From the NCBI GenBank assembly GCA_963762615.1, contig CAVXLG010000003.1, positions 186,001 to 250,000 on the forward strand: DNA of 64,000 bases, read 5' to 3'. The notes under the pieces were generated by a model, which made no database searches, was not told the DNA's origin, and was given only the letters and a program-made list of their open reading frames with translations. A program made the position numbers and the translations under genes. Positions 28,201 to 37,398 of the stretch are shown here, one piece after another; the first letter of the stretch is position 1, and the number at the start of each line of letters is the position of its first letter. Source of the stretch: PALSA-505 sp963762615 (GTDB taxonomy: Bacteria; Actinomycetota; Actinomycetes; Streptosporangiales; Streptosporangiaceae).

Positions 28201-30577
28201 GCCGTCGGCGTAGCTGGTCGCCGAAGACACCGGCTGGTTGAGGTTGTTGAAGCCGTCGGTGGTGACCGAGACCGGGGCGGTGAGCGGGGCGCCGGCCGGC
28301 ACCAGCGACACCTTCTGGGTGTTGGCCACGTCGTTGTAGGTGTCGGCCTGGGTGATCCCGTCCGGCTGGACGACCTGCACCGGGCGGCCGAGCGGGTCGA
28401 AGGTGGTGGTGGCCGTCCCGGCCGGGGTGGTCGTGGTCAGCTGGGTCCCGTCGGTGCTGTACTGCGTCGGTCTGCACCGTCCGCGCCGCCGGGTCGGCGA
28501 CCAGTTTCTCGCCGGACACGTTGTCGGTGACCTTGACCGTGCGGCCGGTCACGTCGGTGGTGGTCTGGGTCTCCAGCCCGCTGGGCGCGGTCACCGTGGT
28601 CTGCGTCGGGGAGTTGTACACGGTCTTGGTGGTCTGCCCGCCGGGCGTGGTCATCGTCCGCTGCCGGCCCAGCGCGTCGTAGGTGTAGCTGGTGGTCAGG
28701 TTGCCCGGGCTGGTCTGCGACAGCGCCTCCCCGGTGACCAGGTCGGTCACCGTGGTGGTGGACGCCGCCTGCGGGGTGCCCGCCGCGGTGGTGACCACGT
28801 CGGTCTGGGTGTGCGCGGCAGTGTCGGTGCTGATCTGCTGCGTTTCGTCGGTCTGGTCCGGGCCGCCGCTGTTGCCGGGCGGCTTGGCACCCGGGGCCCA
28901 GGCCAGCAACTCCCCGGTGACCTGGCCGAGGCCGTTGTAGCTGTAGGTGGCCACCGTGCGGGCCTGGGCGGTCACGTTGCCCTGGGCGTCGGTGGATCCG
29001 ACCGCGGTGGTGACGGTCTTGACCGTCTTGCCGTCGCCGCTGAGCGTGTCGGTGGTGATGCTGGTGGCCCCGTGCTTGCCGGTTACCGTCTGGGTCAGCG
29101 GCAGCCCGTAGCTGCCGTAGCTGGTGGTGGTCGTCGTCCCGGCCGGGTTGGTGGCCGAGGTCTGCAGGCCCTGGTTGTTGTAGGCCGTGGTGGTCGTCAC
29201 CGTGCGGGTGGGCCCGAACTGGGGATCCCCGTAGGCCACGGTGAGCGAGGTCGGCTTGGCGTAGTTGGCCGGCAGGCTGGCCACCGAGGTCACGGCGGGG
29301 TAGGTGTAGGCCTGCGCCTGGCTCAGCACCTGGGCCTGGCCCGGGGGATGGACGTAGACCTGCTGGGAGACCAGCAGGTGCAGGCTGTTGTAGGTGGCAT
29401 CGACGGTCGAGGTGCCGTTGGTCAGCTCGGTGGTGTAGCGGTAGCCGAAGTCCCCGGAGTTGAACAGGCCGTTCGGGCCGTTCTTGTTGTAGGCGGGGTA
29501 GCCGGTGTAGTTGTGCTGGCCGTCGCCGGCCGGGTTGATGTTGAACCGCAGCTCGGGCAGCACCTGGTTGCCGTGCGGGTCGGTGACGTCGACGGTGCTG
29601 ACCGCCGCCACGCCCGGCTCGTAGGCCAGCGGCGTGTAGGTGACCGTGGTGTGTTCCCCGGTCGGCGAGGTCACCGAGCTCAGCAGCGGGGCGGGCAGCC
29701 CGGTCACCGGGCTGTAGCCGAAGCTGGTCGTCTGGCCGAGGGCGTCGGTGAGTCCCACCAGGCGGCCCGCGGTGATGTCGAGCGTGTTCGTGGCGGCGAT
29801 CCCCTCCGCGTTCACCGGCGCGGTCACCGTCACCCCGCCGCTGGCATAGGCGAACCTGGTCACCTGGCCGTAGCTGTCGGTCACCGAGGTGGGCTGCCAC
29901 CACGAGCCGGACTGCTGCCAGGTCAGGTCGATCGCGTTGCCGAACCGGTCTGTCTGCTCGATCAGGTTCCCGTTGGCGTCGAACCGGTCTGTCGTGCCGT
30001 CCAGGTAGGTCAGCGTGTACAGATACTGCCGCACCGGCACGCCGGGCGGAGGCTGGGTGCTGCCCGGGTTCTTGACGAACGTCACGTCCCGCAGCGGGTA
30101 GTCCGCCAGTCCTGTCGGCTGGCTGGAATCGAAGGCGTAGGAGCCGCCCGAGGCCGGGTACACGTGCACCCCGCCGGCGGTGTCCACCCACGGCACCCCC
30201 AGCGTCCATCCCGCGCCCAGGCCGAACCGGTTCCCGGCCGCGCCCAGCGCGGCCAGCGACTGGTCGTAACCCAGCGTCAGCGACAACCCGGTCCCGGCCG
30301 GGCCGGCGATGCTGACCAGCGGCACCGACGTCTGGAACGCGCCGGTCCGCTGGTCGATCGACCCGCCGACGCCGCCGCCGATGGCGAACGCGTTCGACAC
30401 CGGGCCCGATGGCGCGCCCCTTGCGGCCGGCCGCCGCCAGCGCCGGGGCCGCGCCCGCGGCCTGGATCACGGTCGCGACCAGCGCCACCGACAGCAGCGC
30501 GCTCAGCCAGCGGGGGACGGCGCTGACGGTGACCCGGCGGCGTGCGCGCGATGCCAGCGTACGATGATGGTGCTCAT
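25229..30577 (-). CDS. Secreted RHS/YD-repeat protein with Pro-rich C-terminal tail (frame-disrupted)
   Basis: About 1,780 residues. The ATG at 30577 follows AGGAAGG. A signal peptide (WLSALLSVALVATVIQAAG ending in ALAAA) precedes NAFAIGGGVGGSIDQRTGAF. Dozens of YD repeats follow (for example GYTYDPATGRVTSVYDP, TAYTYDAAGRVHTAT). The RHS core has GYYLADAHGSVTAMIDD, TQYLPARSYDPGQGRFLSAD and NTDPTGQ. After the core come a hydrophobic segment LLFLAFGILSLVTGGAGVAA, an Ala-rich helix, a Gln/Pro-rich linker and a final domain ending VLGPAVNWGSGQ. Frame changes lie near 30500, 28470, 26520, 26190 and 25480. No known toxin domain is recognised in the tail. It is 52 bases downstream of the FG-GAP gene. 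Confidence 0.8.
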
Positions 30578-30629
30578 CTGTCTGCCTTCCTGCGGTCGGC
30601 CGCTGGGCCAGGTGGGAGATGAAGCGGCG

Positions 30630-33600
30630 TCAGCCTCCGCTGCCGACCGGGACGGATAGCACCGGGACGAGCTGCCCGGCGGTGACCAGGGCGGTGTCGA
30701 CGGTGTCGCTGGGGAAGAACTGCGAGGTGTCGGTCAGCTTGGCCTGGCTGGGCGTGACGGCCAGGGGCGCCGAGCCAAGCCCGTGCACGTTGGCCGTGCC
30801 GGTCTGCAGCGGCAGCGACGCCCGGCCGGTGATCGCGGTGGCCGACAGCAGCAGCCCGGTCACCGGCCCGCTGGCCGGGCCGCCAGCCTGGTAGAGCGAC
30901 GGGGCGGCGCCGGCGGGCATGGCCAGCGTGCAGGTCGCGGTGGGGCTGGTGGCGCAGCCGGTGATGCCGATCCCGCCGGTGATGTTGGCCCCGGTGGGGG
31001 TCAGCGGGTTGCTGCTGGCCGCCACCGCGAAGGCGGAGCCGGTGTACGCGGTGACGGTGCCGGTGTCGTTCATCACCGGGTCCAGATGCTGCAGGGCGGT
31101 GCTGGTGGTGACCAGGTAGCTGCGGGTGGGCTGGCCCGCGCTGCCGTCGGCGGCATACGGCCCGACCGCGGTGTAGCCGGCGTAGTCGCCGGGCTGGTAC
31201 AGGCCGGTGACCAGTGCTTTGGTGACGTCGTCCCGGTAGTAGACCAGGTTGTACCGCGGGTCGCTGGGCGGCACCGATCCGCCGCCGGACGGGAGTCAGC
31301 TGGAGGGTCAGCCCGGCCTGGTCCACCCCGTCGGCGCGCGGCGTGGCCGCCGCGCCGTTGCCGTCCGGGATCGCCGCGACCCCCTGGACCGGGATGGCCC
31401 CCGGGCCCGCCGTTGAGCGGCGGCGCCTTGGGATCGGCCAGCGTCACCGGGCTGGAGGCCAGCCCGCCCGACTACCACCCGCACCTCGGTCACCGGGGCT
31501 GGTTCCCCGTGGCCGGGCACTGGCTGGGCTGGCCCGAGGTCCACACGCCCGGGGCGGTCGCCATGCCCGCCGGGTTCTGGAAGAAGAAGCTGGCCGGGCC
31601 CAGCGTGACGGTGCCGTCCGCGGCCACGGCGGGGGCGGTGGCGGGCATCAGCTGGCCCAGGTCCTGCCAGGTCTTCCCGCCGTCGGTGCTGCCCTGCGCG
31701 GTCATCGGCGGGATCTGCGCGGTCACCTGCCCGGCCGAGATCACGTTCTTCCACTGCGCCCCGGTCACGTCGAACCGGTACACCGGACGGCACGGGTCAT
31801 CGGCCGCCGGGCTGACCGGCGGCTGGTAGTTCTGCGGGTCCGGCGCCGCGGTCAGCCGGTAGCCGGCCACCGTCGGCGCCGCCGCCGCCGCCGGGGTGCC
31901 GCCCCCGGTCACGGACAGCTGCCAGGTGCCCCACGACCCCGGCCCAGGCGACACCTGGGACAGGCTGGCGGTCAGGTACCCGCCGACCTGGCTGTCGATG
32001 CGCAGCGTCCGGTCCGTGCCGGCGACCAGCTTGACGATGTGCTCATCGGCGCGGTCCCCGGCCGGGGTGATGATCACGTAAGTGGCCCGCTCGCCAGCGC
32101 TGCCCGGCTGCGCCGACGCGCAGTCCCCGGTCAGCCCCGGCGGTCAGCGCCGCGGCGAAGTAGTCCGGCGAGGTCGCGCCCGCGGCCAGCGGCGTGTCCG
32201 TCGCCGGGAACGCCGGCGGCCCGCCGGTCACCGAGGTATCCAGCCAGCACCCGTACCCCGGATCCGGCCGCGACGCCATCGCGATCTGCACCGGCCCGGC
32301 CGAGTTGTCAGCCACCCGCAGCCGGCCCGCCCCGTACCCCGGCCACCAGTCATACACCTGATCGGCCGGGCCTGCGGTCGCGCCCCCCGTGCCGATCGGC
32401 ACCGCCGTCAGCGCGCCGTTCTGCCACTTCAGCACCTGGTCCGCGGTGCCGCCCAGCTTGCCGACCACCAGCTCCTGGTCGCCCGGCTGGCCGTCCCACG
32501 GAGTCACCACGGTGAGCCCGGTGGGCTGGCCGGTCCGCTGCCCGAGCGGCAGGTCGCCGAGCACGTTTCCGGTGTTGTCCAGGCTGAACAAGATCACGTC
32601 TCCGTCCGAGCGGGTGAACGCCGCTACGGTCTGGCCGTTGACCTGGACGAACGCGGCCGCCATCTCCACCTCGGGGAACCATCGGCCGTCCCCGATCACG
32701 CTCTTCTCGGTGCCGTCGGCGTTGAGCCGCCAGATGAACATCGTCGACCCGGAGCCTCTCCACGCCCGCGGCCAGCAGCCCGCCCTGACCCGGCCCCGAC
32801 GGCGGGCCGAACGCCAGCGCGGTCACCGGCGTCTGCGTGCCATCGCCTACCGCCATGTCCCCGATGGTGGCCACCAGGTGGAGGCTGTTGTTGTAGATGT
32901 AGATGCCGTAGTTCGACATCCCGACCGCGATCAGCGTCTGTCCGCCGACCACGCCGACCGCCAGCGATGTCGCCACGTTCAGCTCCGCCGGCTCGCGCGC
33001 GAAGTCGGTGCCGTAGATGCTAGGCAGGTTCACCGCATGACCGCACGACGCTGTGGCGCAGGAGCCATAGTGGTCCACCTGGTACAGGTGCAGCTGGTAG
33101 GTGCTCACTGGGTCGTAAGCGTTGGGGTCGCATGTGGCCCCGGCCATGTAGATGTTGGCCGCGCTCGCGGCCACCTTCACCGACGTCATGCCGTACGCCG
33201 CGCCGTTGGCAGCGTATGGGTCGCCATCCGACAGACCGGCACGTTTTTGCAACCAGACGAAATTGCAGTTAAAGGGGTCGTACAGCCCTTCATTCGGGGT
33301 CCCCCGCAGGTCGGTCGTGACCGCGCTGCGCACCACCCCGCCGAACTTGCTGACGTCGGCGATCTTCAGCTGGCCGTCCTCAGCGTAGGCGAGCTCGTCG
33401 TGGCCGTCCCCGGTGAAGTCGCCGACCGCCTGGCCGTAGTTCAGGTTCGGCAGCGTGCCGGACAGGTCCTGAGCCAGCGGCGGCAGGGCCTGCCGCCGCG
33501 GCCGGGGCGGCACGAGCGCCGCGCACTGGCCGCTCGCCGTCCCGGAGACCGTGTTGGGCCGGCGCCGGTCGGCCGGCCCGGGCCGGTTGGCCGCGCACGA

Positions 33601-34278
33601 TAGCGACCCGGAGATCGCGTTCGCCGAGATCACCACCCGGCCCCGGTTGCCGCGGGCCGTGACCCCGCCGCCGACCGAGCCGCCGGACAACATCACCCCG
33701 GCGGCGTTGCCGGACAGCGTGACCGGGCCCTGCTGGCGCAGCCCGCTCACCCGCACCGGCCCGGCCGACCCGGTGATCACCAGCCGGCCGTGGCCGGTGT
33801 CGCCGCGGCAGGAGGTCCCGGCCCCGGCCGTCACCGGGCCCGCGGTCCGGTCGACCCGCACCGGGCCGATGATCGTCGACCCGCAGACCTGCACCGAGCG
33901 GGCCCGGATCCCGGTCAGCGCGCCGGAGATCACCGAGCCGCTGACCCTCAGCCCGGCCCCCGGCCACACGCGCACCGGCCCGAACTGGGTGACACGGTCC
34001 AGGCACAGCACGCCATAGCCGGCCACCAGGACACCGTGGTGCACCCCGGTCACCGTCCGCGTGCACCCCGCGCCCGCCGCAGCCGTCGTGGTGCCGGCGC
34101 TGGCCGCCGCCGCGCCCGCCGCCCCCGACCCGAGCAGGCCCAGCGCCGCCACCACGGCGGTCAGGCCCCGCAGCATGCCCCCGCGCCAGCCGCGCCCGGC
34201 CGCGGACGCCCCTGCGGCCCGCAGCGACCCGGTCCTCGCGGCGCGCTTGCGTGCTTTCCCTGACGAGATGCGTAGCAT
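30630..34278 (-). CDS. Large secreted FG-GAP/VCBS-like protein (frame-disrupted)
   Basis: About 1,215 residues. The ATG at 34278 follows GGAGAG. A long signal peptide (MLRGLTAVVAALGLLGSGAA, cleaved after AAAASA) is followed by a repetitive Gly/Val region resembling a beta-helix (SGSVISGALTGIRARSVQVC, RLVITGSAGPVRVSGL, GGVTARGNRGRVVISA). FG-GAP-type blades come next, such as NYGQAVGDFTGDGHDELAYA and GQPGDQELVVGKLGG. The C-terminal half carries PVYRFDVTGAQWKNVISAG and ends LVPVLSVPVGSGG. Frame changes lie near 32740, 32130, 31480 and 31300. It heads a two-gene operon with the RHS protein. Beta-propeller plus RHS pairs resemble TcB-TcC shells, but homology is not shown. Confidence 0.7.
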
Positions 34279-34594
34279 GATGTCTTCTCTCCGGTCGGCC
34301 CGGCGCCCGCCGTGAAGCCGTCGCCGCAAGGACCGGGCACGAATGTGCGCCAGGACCCCTGTCACCGGCAACATAACTCCGGCCACCGCCGCCGCACCAG
34401 AGAACCGTTGCTGCAAAAGTGCTGCAAAAGTGCGGCAAAGTGCCGCATGCCCAGCCGGGCCGGCGCGGCGGGACCGGCGTGGACCTTTCCGGCTGGCGGC
34501 AAGTGCTCCCTGGTTCCGGGTTACGGCGGCCCGGGCCGGGTGCGGCCAGGCGCCAGGGTCGGCGGTTATGCGCGGTCTTCCGGGCGGTCAGGCG
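34279..34594. other. Promoter region of the FG-GAP-RHS operon
   Basis: No gene here. It contains the 11-bp tandem repeat (34412-34444). Downstream on the minus strand is a TATGTT hexamer about 35 bases after the repeat, usable as a -10 element. Nothing else was recognised between the repeat and the xdhC stop. Confidence 0.45.
34412..34447 (+). promoter_or_regulatory. 11-bp tandem direct repeat, candidate operator
   Basis: TGCAAAAGTGC at 34412-34422 and again at 34423-34433, followed by the diverged unit GGCAAAGTGCC at 34434-34444. The last unit also forms a perfect palindrome TGCGGCA-AAG-TGCCGCA (34431-34447). It lies about 134 bases upstream of the FG-GAP gene start. The unit matches 24491-24512 at the regulator/SRPBCC promoter. 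Confidence 0.6.
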
Positions 34595-35776
34595 TCAGGC
34601 CGGCGCCGGAACGAGACCTTTACAGCCGGACGTGTTCTGCGGGCGGCGATCCGGAGCAGGGATCAGCCGTGGTGGATGCGGCCGGACGGTGCGGGTGAGC
34701 GGCCGGCCGGAGCCGCCCCAGCGGAGCTGGATCAGCTCGGCCGCGACCGACACCGCGGTCTCCTCCGGGGTGCGGGCGCCGAGGTCGAGGCCGATCGGCG
34801 ACCGCAGCCGGGCCAGCTCGGCACCGGTGAGGCCCTGCTCGCGCAGCCGCTCGATCCGGTCGTCATGGGTCCGCCGGCTGCCCATCGCGCCGATGTAGGC
34901 GGCGGGCTTGCGCAGCGCCACCTCGAGCAGCGGGACGTCGAACTTGGGGTCGTGGGTCAGCACGCAGATCACCGTCCGGGTGTCGGTATCCACGCCTTCC
35001 AGGTACCGGTGCGGCCAGTCCACCACGACCTCGTCCGCGTCGGGGAACCGGGCACGGGTGGCGAACAGCCCGCGGGCGTCGCACACGGTCACCTGGTAGC
35101 CGAGGAACTTGCCGACCCTGGCGACCGCGGCGGCGAAGTCGATCGCGCCGAACACCAGCATCCGCGGCGGCGGCGCGAACGAGTTGACGAACACGCTGAG
35201 CTCGTCGCCGCGCCGCTCACCGTGCTGCCCGTAACGCCGGGTACCGGTCAGGCCCTGAGCCAGCATGCCGCGGGCGTCGTCGTCCACGGCGGCGTCCAGC
35301 CGGTCCCCGGCGCCCAGGCTGCCGGCCGGCTCCCCGGCCCCACCCGGCCCCCAGATCACCCGGCGGGCGCCGATGCGGCCCGGGCCCGCGATCACCGTCG
35401 CGACGGCGACGGGCTCGCCGCGCTCCACCGCGGCGGCCACCTCGCCCAGCGCGGCGAATTGTTCCCTGCCCACCCGCTCGACGAACACGTCCAGGATCCC
35501 GCCGCAGGTCAGGCCCACCGCGAAGGCATCGTCATCGCTGACGCCGTAGGTCTCGAGCACCGGGACGCCGGTCTCGATCACCTGGCTGGCGAGCTCGTAC
35601 ACGGCACCTTCCACGCAGCCGCCCGAGATGCTGCCGACTACCTCGCCATCGGCAGAGACAGCCAGCGCCGCTCCGGCCTCGCGCGGCGCGCTGCGGTAGG
35701 TCCGCACCAGGGTGGCCAGCCCGAACGTCTCGCCGCAGTCCCACCACTTCGTGATGGGACTCATGATGTCTCGCAC
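34595..35776 (-). CDS. xdhC: XdhC/CoxI family protein
   Basis: 393 residues. The N-terminal XdhC/CoxI domain has TLVRTYRSAPREAGAALAVS, GEVVGSISGGCVEGAVYELA and FAVGLTCGGILDVFVE (conserved Cys). The C-terminal Rossmann domain has MLVFGAIDFAAAVARVGKFL and AAYIGAMGSRRTHDDR. XdhC binds and delivers sulfurated Mo cofactor to xanthine dehydrogenase-type enzymes. No xdhAB is adjacent, so its client is encoded elsewhere. It lies 116 bases downstream of hisG on the same strand. Confidence 0.88.
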   Translation of the reverse strand: MRDIMSPITKWWDCGETFGLATLVRTYRSAPREAGAALAVSADGEVVGSISGGCVEGAVYELASQVIETGVPVLETYGVSDDDAFAVGLTCGGILDVFVERVGREQFAALGEVAAAVERGEPVAVATVIAGPGRIGARRVIWGPGGAGEPAGSLGAGDRLDAAVDDDARGMLAQGLTGTRRYGQHGERRGDELSVFVNSFAPPPRMLVFGAIDFAAAVARVGKFLGYQVTVCDARGLFATRARFPDADEVVVDWPHRYLEGVDTDTRTVICVLTHDPKFDVPLLEVALRKPAAYIGAMGSRRTHDDRIERLREQGLTGAELARLRSPIGLDLGARTPEETAVSVAAELIQLRWGGSGRPLTRTVRPHPPRLIPAPDRRPQNTSGCKGLVPAPA

Positions 35777-35892
35777 AACCCCAGGTTAAGCGGGGGGACG
35801 GCAAGACGCGAGCGGCGGCGGACGGACGTGCCAATCATGCGGGAAAGCGCGCGGGACGGGGAAGGCGCGCGACGGCCGGGCCAGCGGCGGGG

Positions 35893-36768
35893 CTACTCGA
35901 CGATCTTGGAGATCGGGATTTCCAGGATGTCGCGGGCGCCTGCCGCCTTCAGCGCGGGGATCAGGGTGTTCACCCCGGCCTTCGGGACCACCGTCTCCAC
36001 CGCGTTCATCTGGCCCCGGGCCAGCGCGGTGATCGTCGGCGAGGACATGGCCGGCAGCATCGCGGTCACCGCCTCCAGCCGGCCGGCCGGGACGTTGAGC
36101 TTGAGCAGCACGTTCCCCCGGGCCTGGATCGCGCCGCGGAGCAGCAGCGCGATGTCCTCCATCGCGGCCCGCTTGCCCTCGTCCTCGTAGGCCTCGGGGT
36201 TGGCCACGAACTCGGTGTAGCTGGTCACCACCGTGTCCAGCACGCGCAGCCCGTTGCGGCGCAGCGACGAGCCGGTCTCGGTGAGGTCGACGATCGCGTC
36301 CACGATGTCGGGGACCTTCGCCTCGGTGGCTCCGTAGGACGGCACCACCATCGCCTTCACCCCGCGGGAATCCAGGAAGCGCCTGGTCAGCGACGGGAAC
36401 TCGGTCGAGATGCGCACCCCGTCCGGCAGGTCGGCCGCCGACTGCCACGGCGAGCCGTCCGGCACCGCCAGCACCACCCGCACCGGCCGCGAGGTCGCCT
36501 TCGAGTACTTCAGCTCGCCCAGCGAGACCACGTTCGCCTCGGTCTCCTCGATCCAGTCACGCCCGGTGATCCCGACGTCGAACAGCCCCCGCTCCAGGTA
36601 CGACGGGATCTCCTGCGGCCGCAGGAACCGCACCTTGTCCACCCGGGGATCGTCGATCGACGCGTGATAGTCCCGGTCCGAAGACCTGCGCACCGTCAGG
36701 TCGGCGGCGTCGAACAGCTCCAGTGTCGCCTTCTCCAGCGACCCCTTAGGCAGCACAAGCGAAAGCAC
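35893..36768 (-). CDS. hisG: ATP phosphoribosyltransferase, long form
   Basis: 291 residues, the long regulated form. It begins MLSLVLPKGSLEKATLELFD and continues with GLFDVGITGRDWIEETEANV, ISTEFPSLTRRFLDSRGVK and EAKVPDIVDAIVDLTETGSS (PRPP-binding region). The C-terminal ACT-like domain starts near LLKLNVPAGRLEAVTAMLPA. It catalyses the first, His-inhibited step of histidine synthesis. It follows ribH, as in other actinobacteria, but the hisE gene normally between them is absent. Confidence 0.95.
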   Translation of the reverse strand: MLSLVLPKGSLEKATLELFDAADLTVRRSSDRDYHASIDDPRVDKVRFLRPQEIPSYLERGLFDVGITGRDWIEETEANVVSLGELKYSKATSRPVRVVLAVPDGSPWQSAADLPDGVRISTEFPSLTRRFLDSRGVKAMVVPSYGATEAKVPDIVDAIVDLTETGSSLRRNGLRVLDTVVTSYTEFVANPEAYEDEGKRAAMEDIALLLRGAIQARGNVLLKLNVPAGRLEAVTAMLPAMSSPTITALARGQMNAVETVVPKAGVNTLIPALKAAGARDILEIPISKIVE

Positions 36769-36897
36769 GATCAGAGCCTTTCATGCTGAAGGCGGGAGTC
36801 TGCGCGTGGAGTGCCGGGAGCATTCGCTCGGACAGCCGGCGTTCGGCGGAGCCGACAGCCGGCTGGCCGAGCGGGTGTTCCCGGTGCCCCGGCCGGT

Positions 36898-37398
36898 TTA
36901 ATGTCGGGGGGCGTTACCAGGCACGCCGCAGCGGATGGACCGCAGCACGAGCGCGGTGTCCAGTGCGGCCACGGCGGCCTCCCATCCCTTGTCCTCGTGA
37001 CTGCCGGGCAGGCCAGCCCGGTCTCTGGCCTGTTCCAGGCTGTCACAGGTGAGCACGCCGTTGGCCACCGGGGTCCCGGCGTCCAGGGCCACCCGGGTGA
37101 GGCCGGCCGTGACCGCGTCGCAGACGTACTCGAAGTGCGGCGTGCCGCCCCTGATCACCGCGCCGAGGCAGACCACCGCGTCGTGCCGCCGGGCCAGCTC
37201 GGCCGCGACCACCGGCAGCTCCACCGCGCCGGCCACCCGGACCACCAGCGGGCGCTCCGCGCCGCAGGCCCGGGCGGCGGCCACCGCCCGCGCGGTGAGC
37301 GAGTCGGTGATCTCCGGATGCCACCGGGTGGCCGCGATCGCCACGCTCAGCCCCGCGGCGTCCACGGTGATCGCGCCGGGACGGCCCTGTCCGCTCAC
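36898..37398 (-). CDS. ribH: 6,7-dimethyl-8-ribityllumazine synthase
   Basis: 166 residues from the GTG at 37398, which overlaps the ribBA stop (GTGA). Signatures are AIAATRWHPEITDSL, VRVAGAVELPVVAAELA, CLGAVIRGGTPHFEYVCDAV (catalytic His region) and PVANGVLTCDSLEQARDRAG. It condenses the ribityl pyrimidine with dihydroxybutanone phosphate. It is third in the riboflavin operon. Confidence 0.95.
   Translation of the reverse strand: MSGQGRPGAITVDAAGLSVAIAATRWHPEITDSLTARAVAAARACGAERPLVVRVAGAVELPVVAAELARRHDAVVCLGAVIRGGTPHFEYVCDAVTAGLTRVALDAGTPVANGVLTCDSLEQARDRAGLPGSHEDKGWEAAVAALDTALVLRSIRCGVPGNAPRH

Noticed and set aside
26515..30526. Very long open frames (over 650 codons) on the plus strand opposite the RHS gene
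   Set aside because: They are Gly/Val/Arg-rich mirror frames of the YD repeats with no domain, signal or ribosome binding site; the minus strand carries the RHS core.
34412..34447. The 11-bp repeat region as a simple terminator of xdhC
   Set aside because: One unit does form a hairpin, but the two perfect direct copies and their recurrence at 24.5 kb fit an operator better; a dual role is possible.
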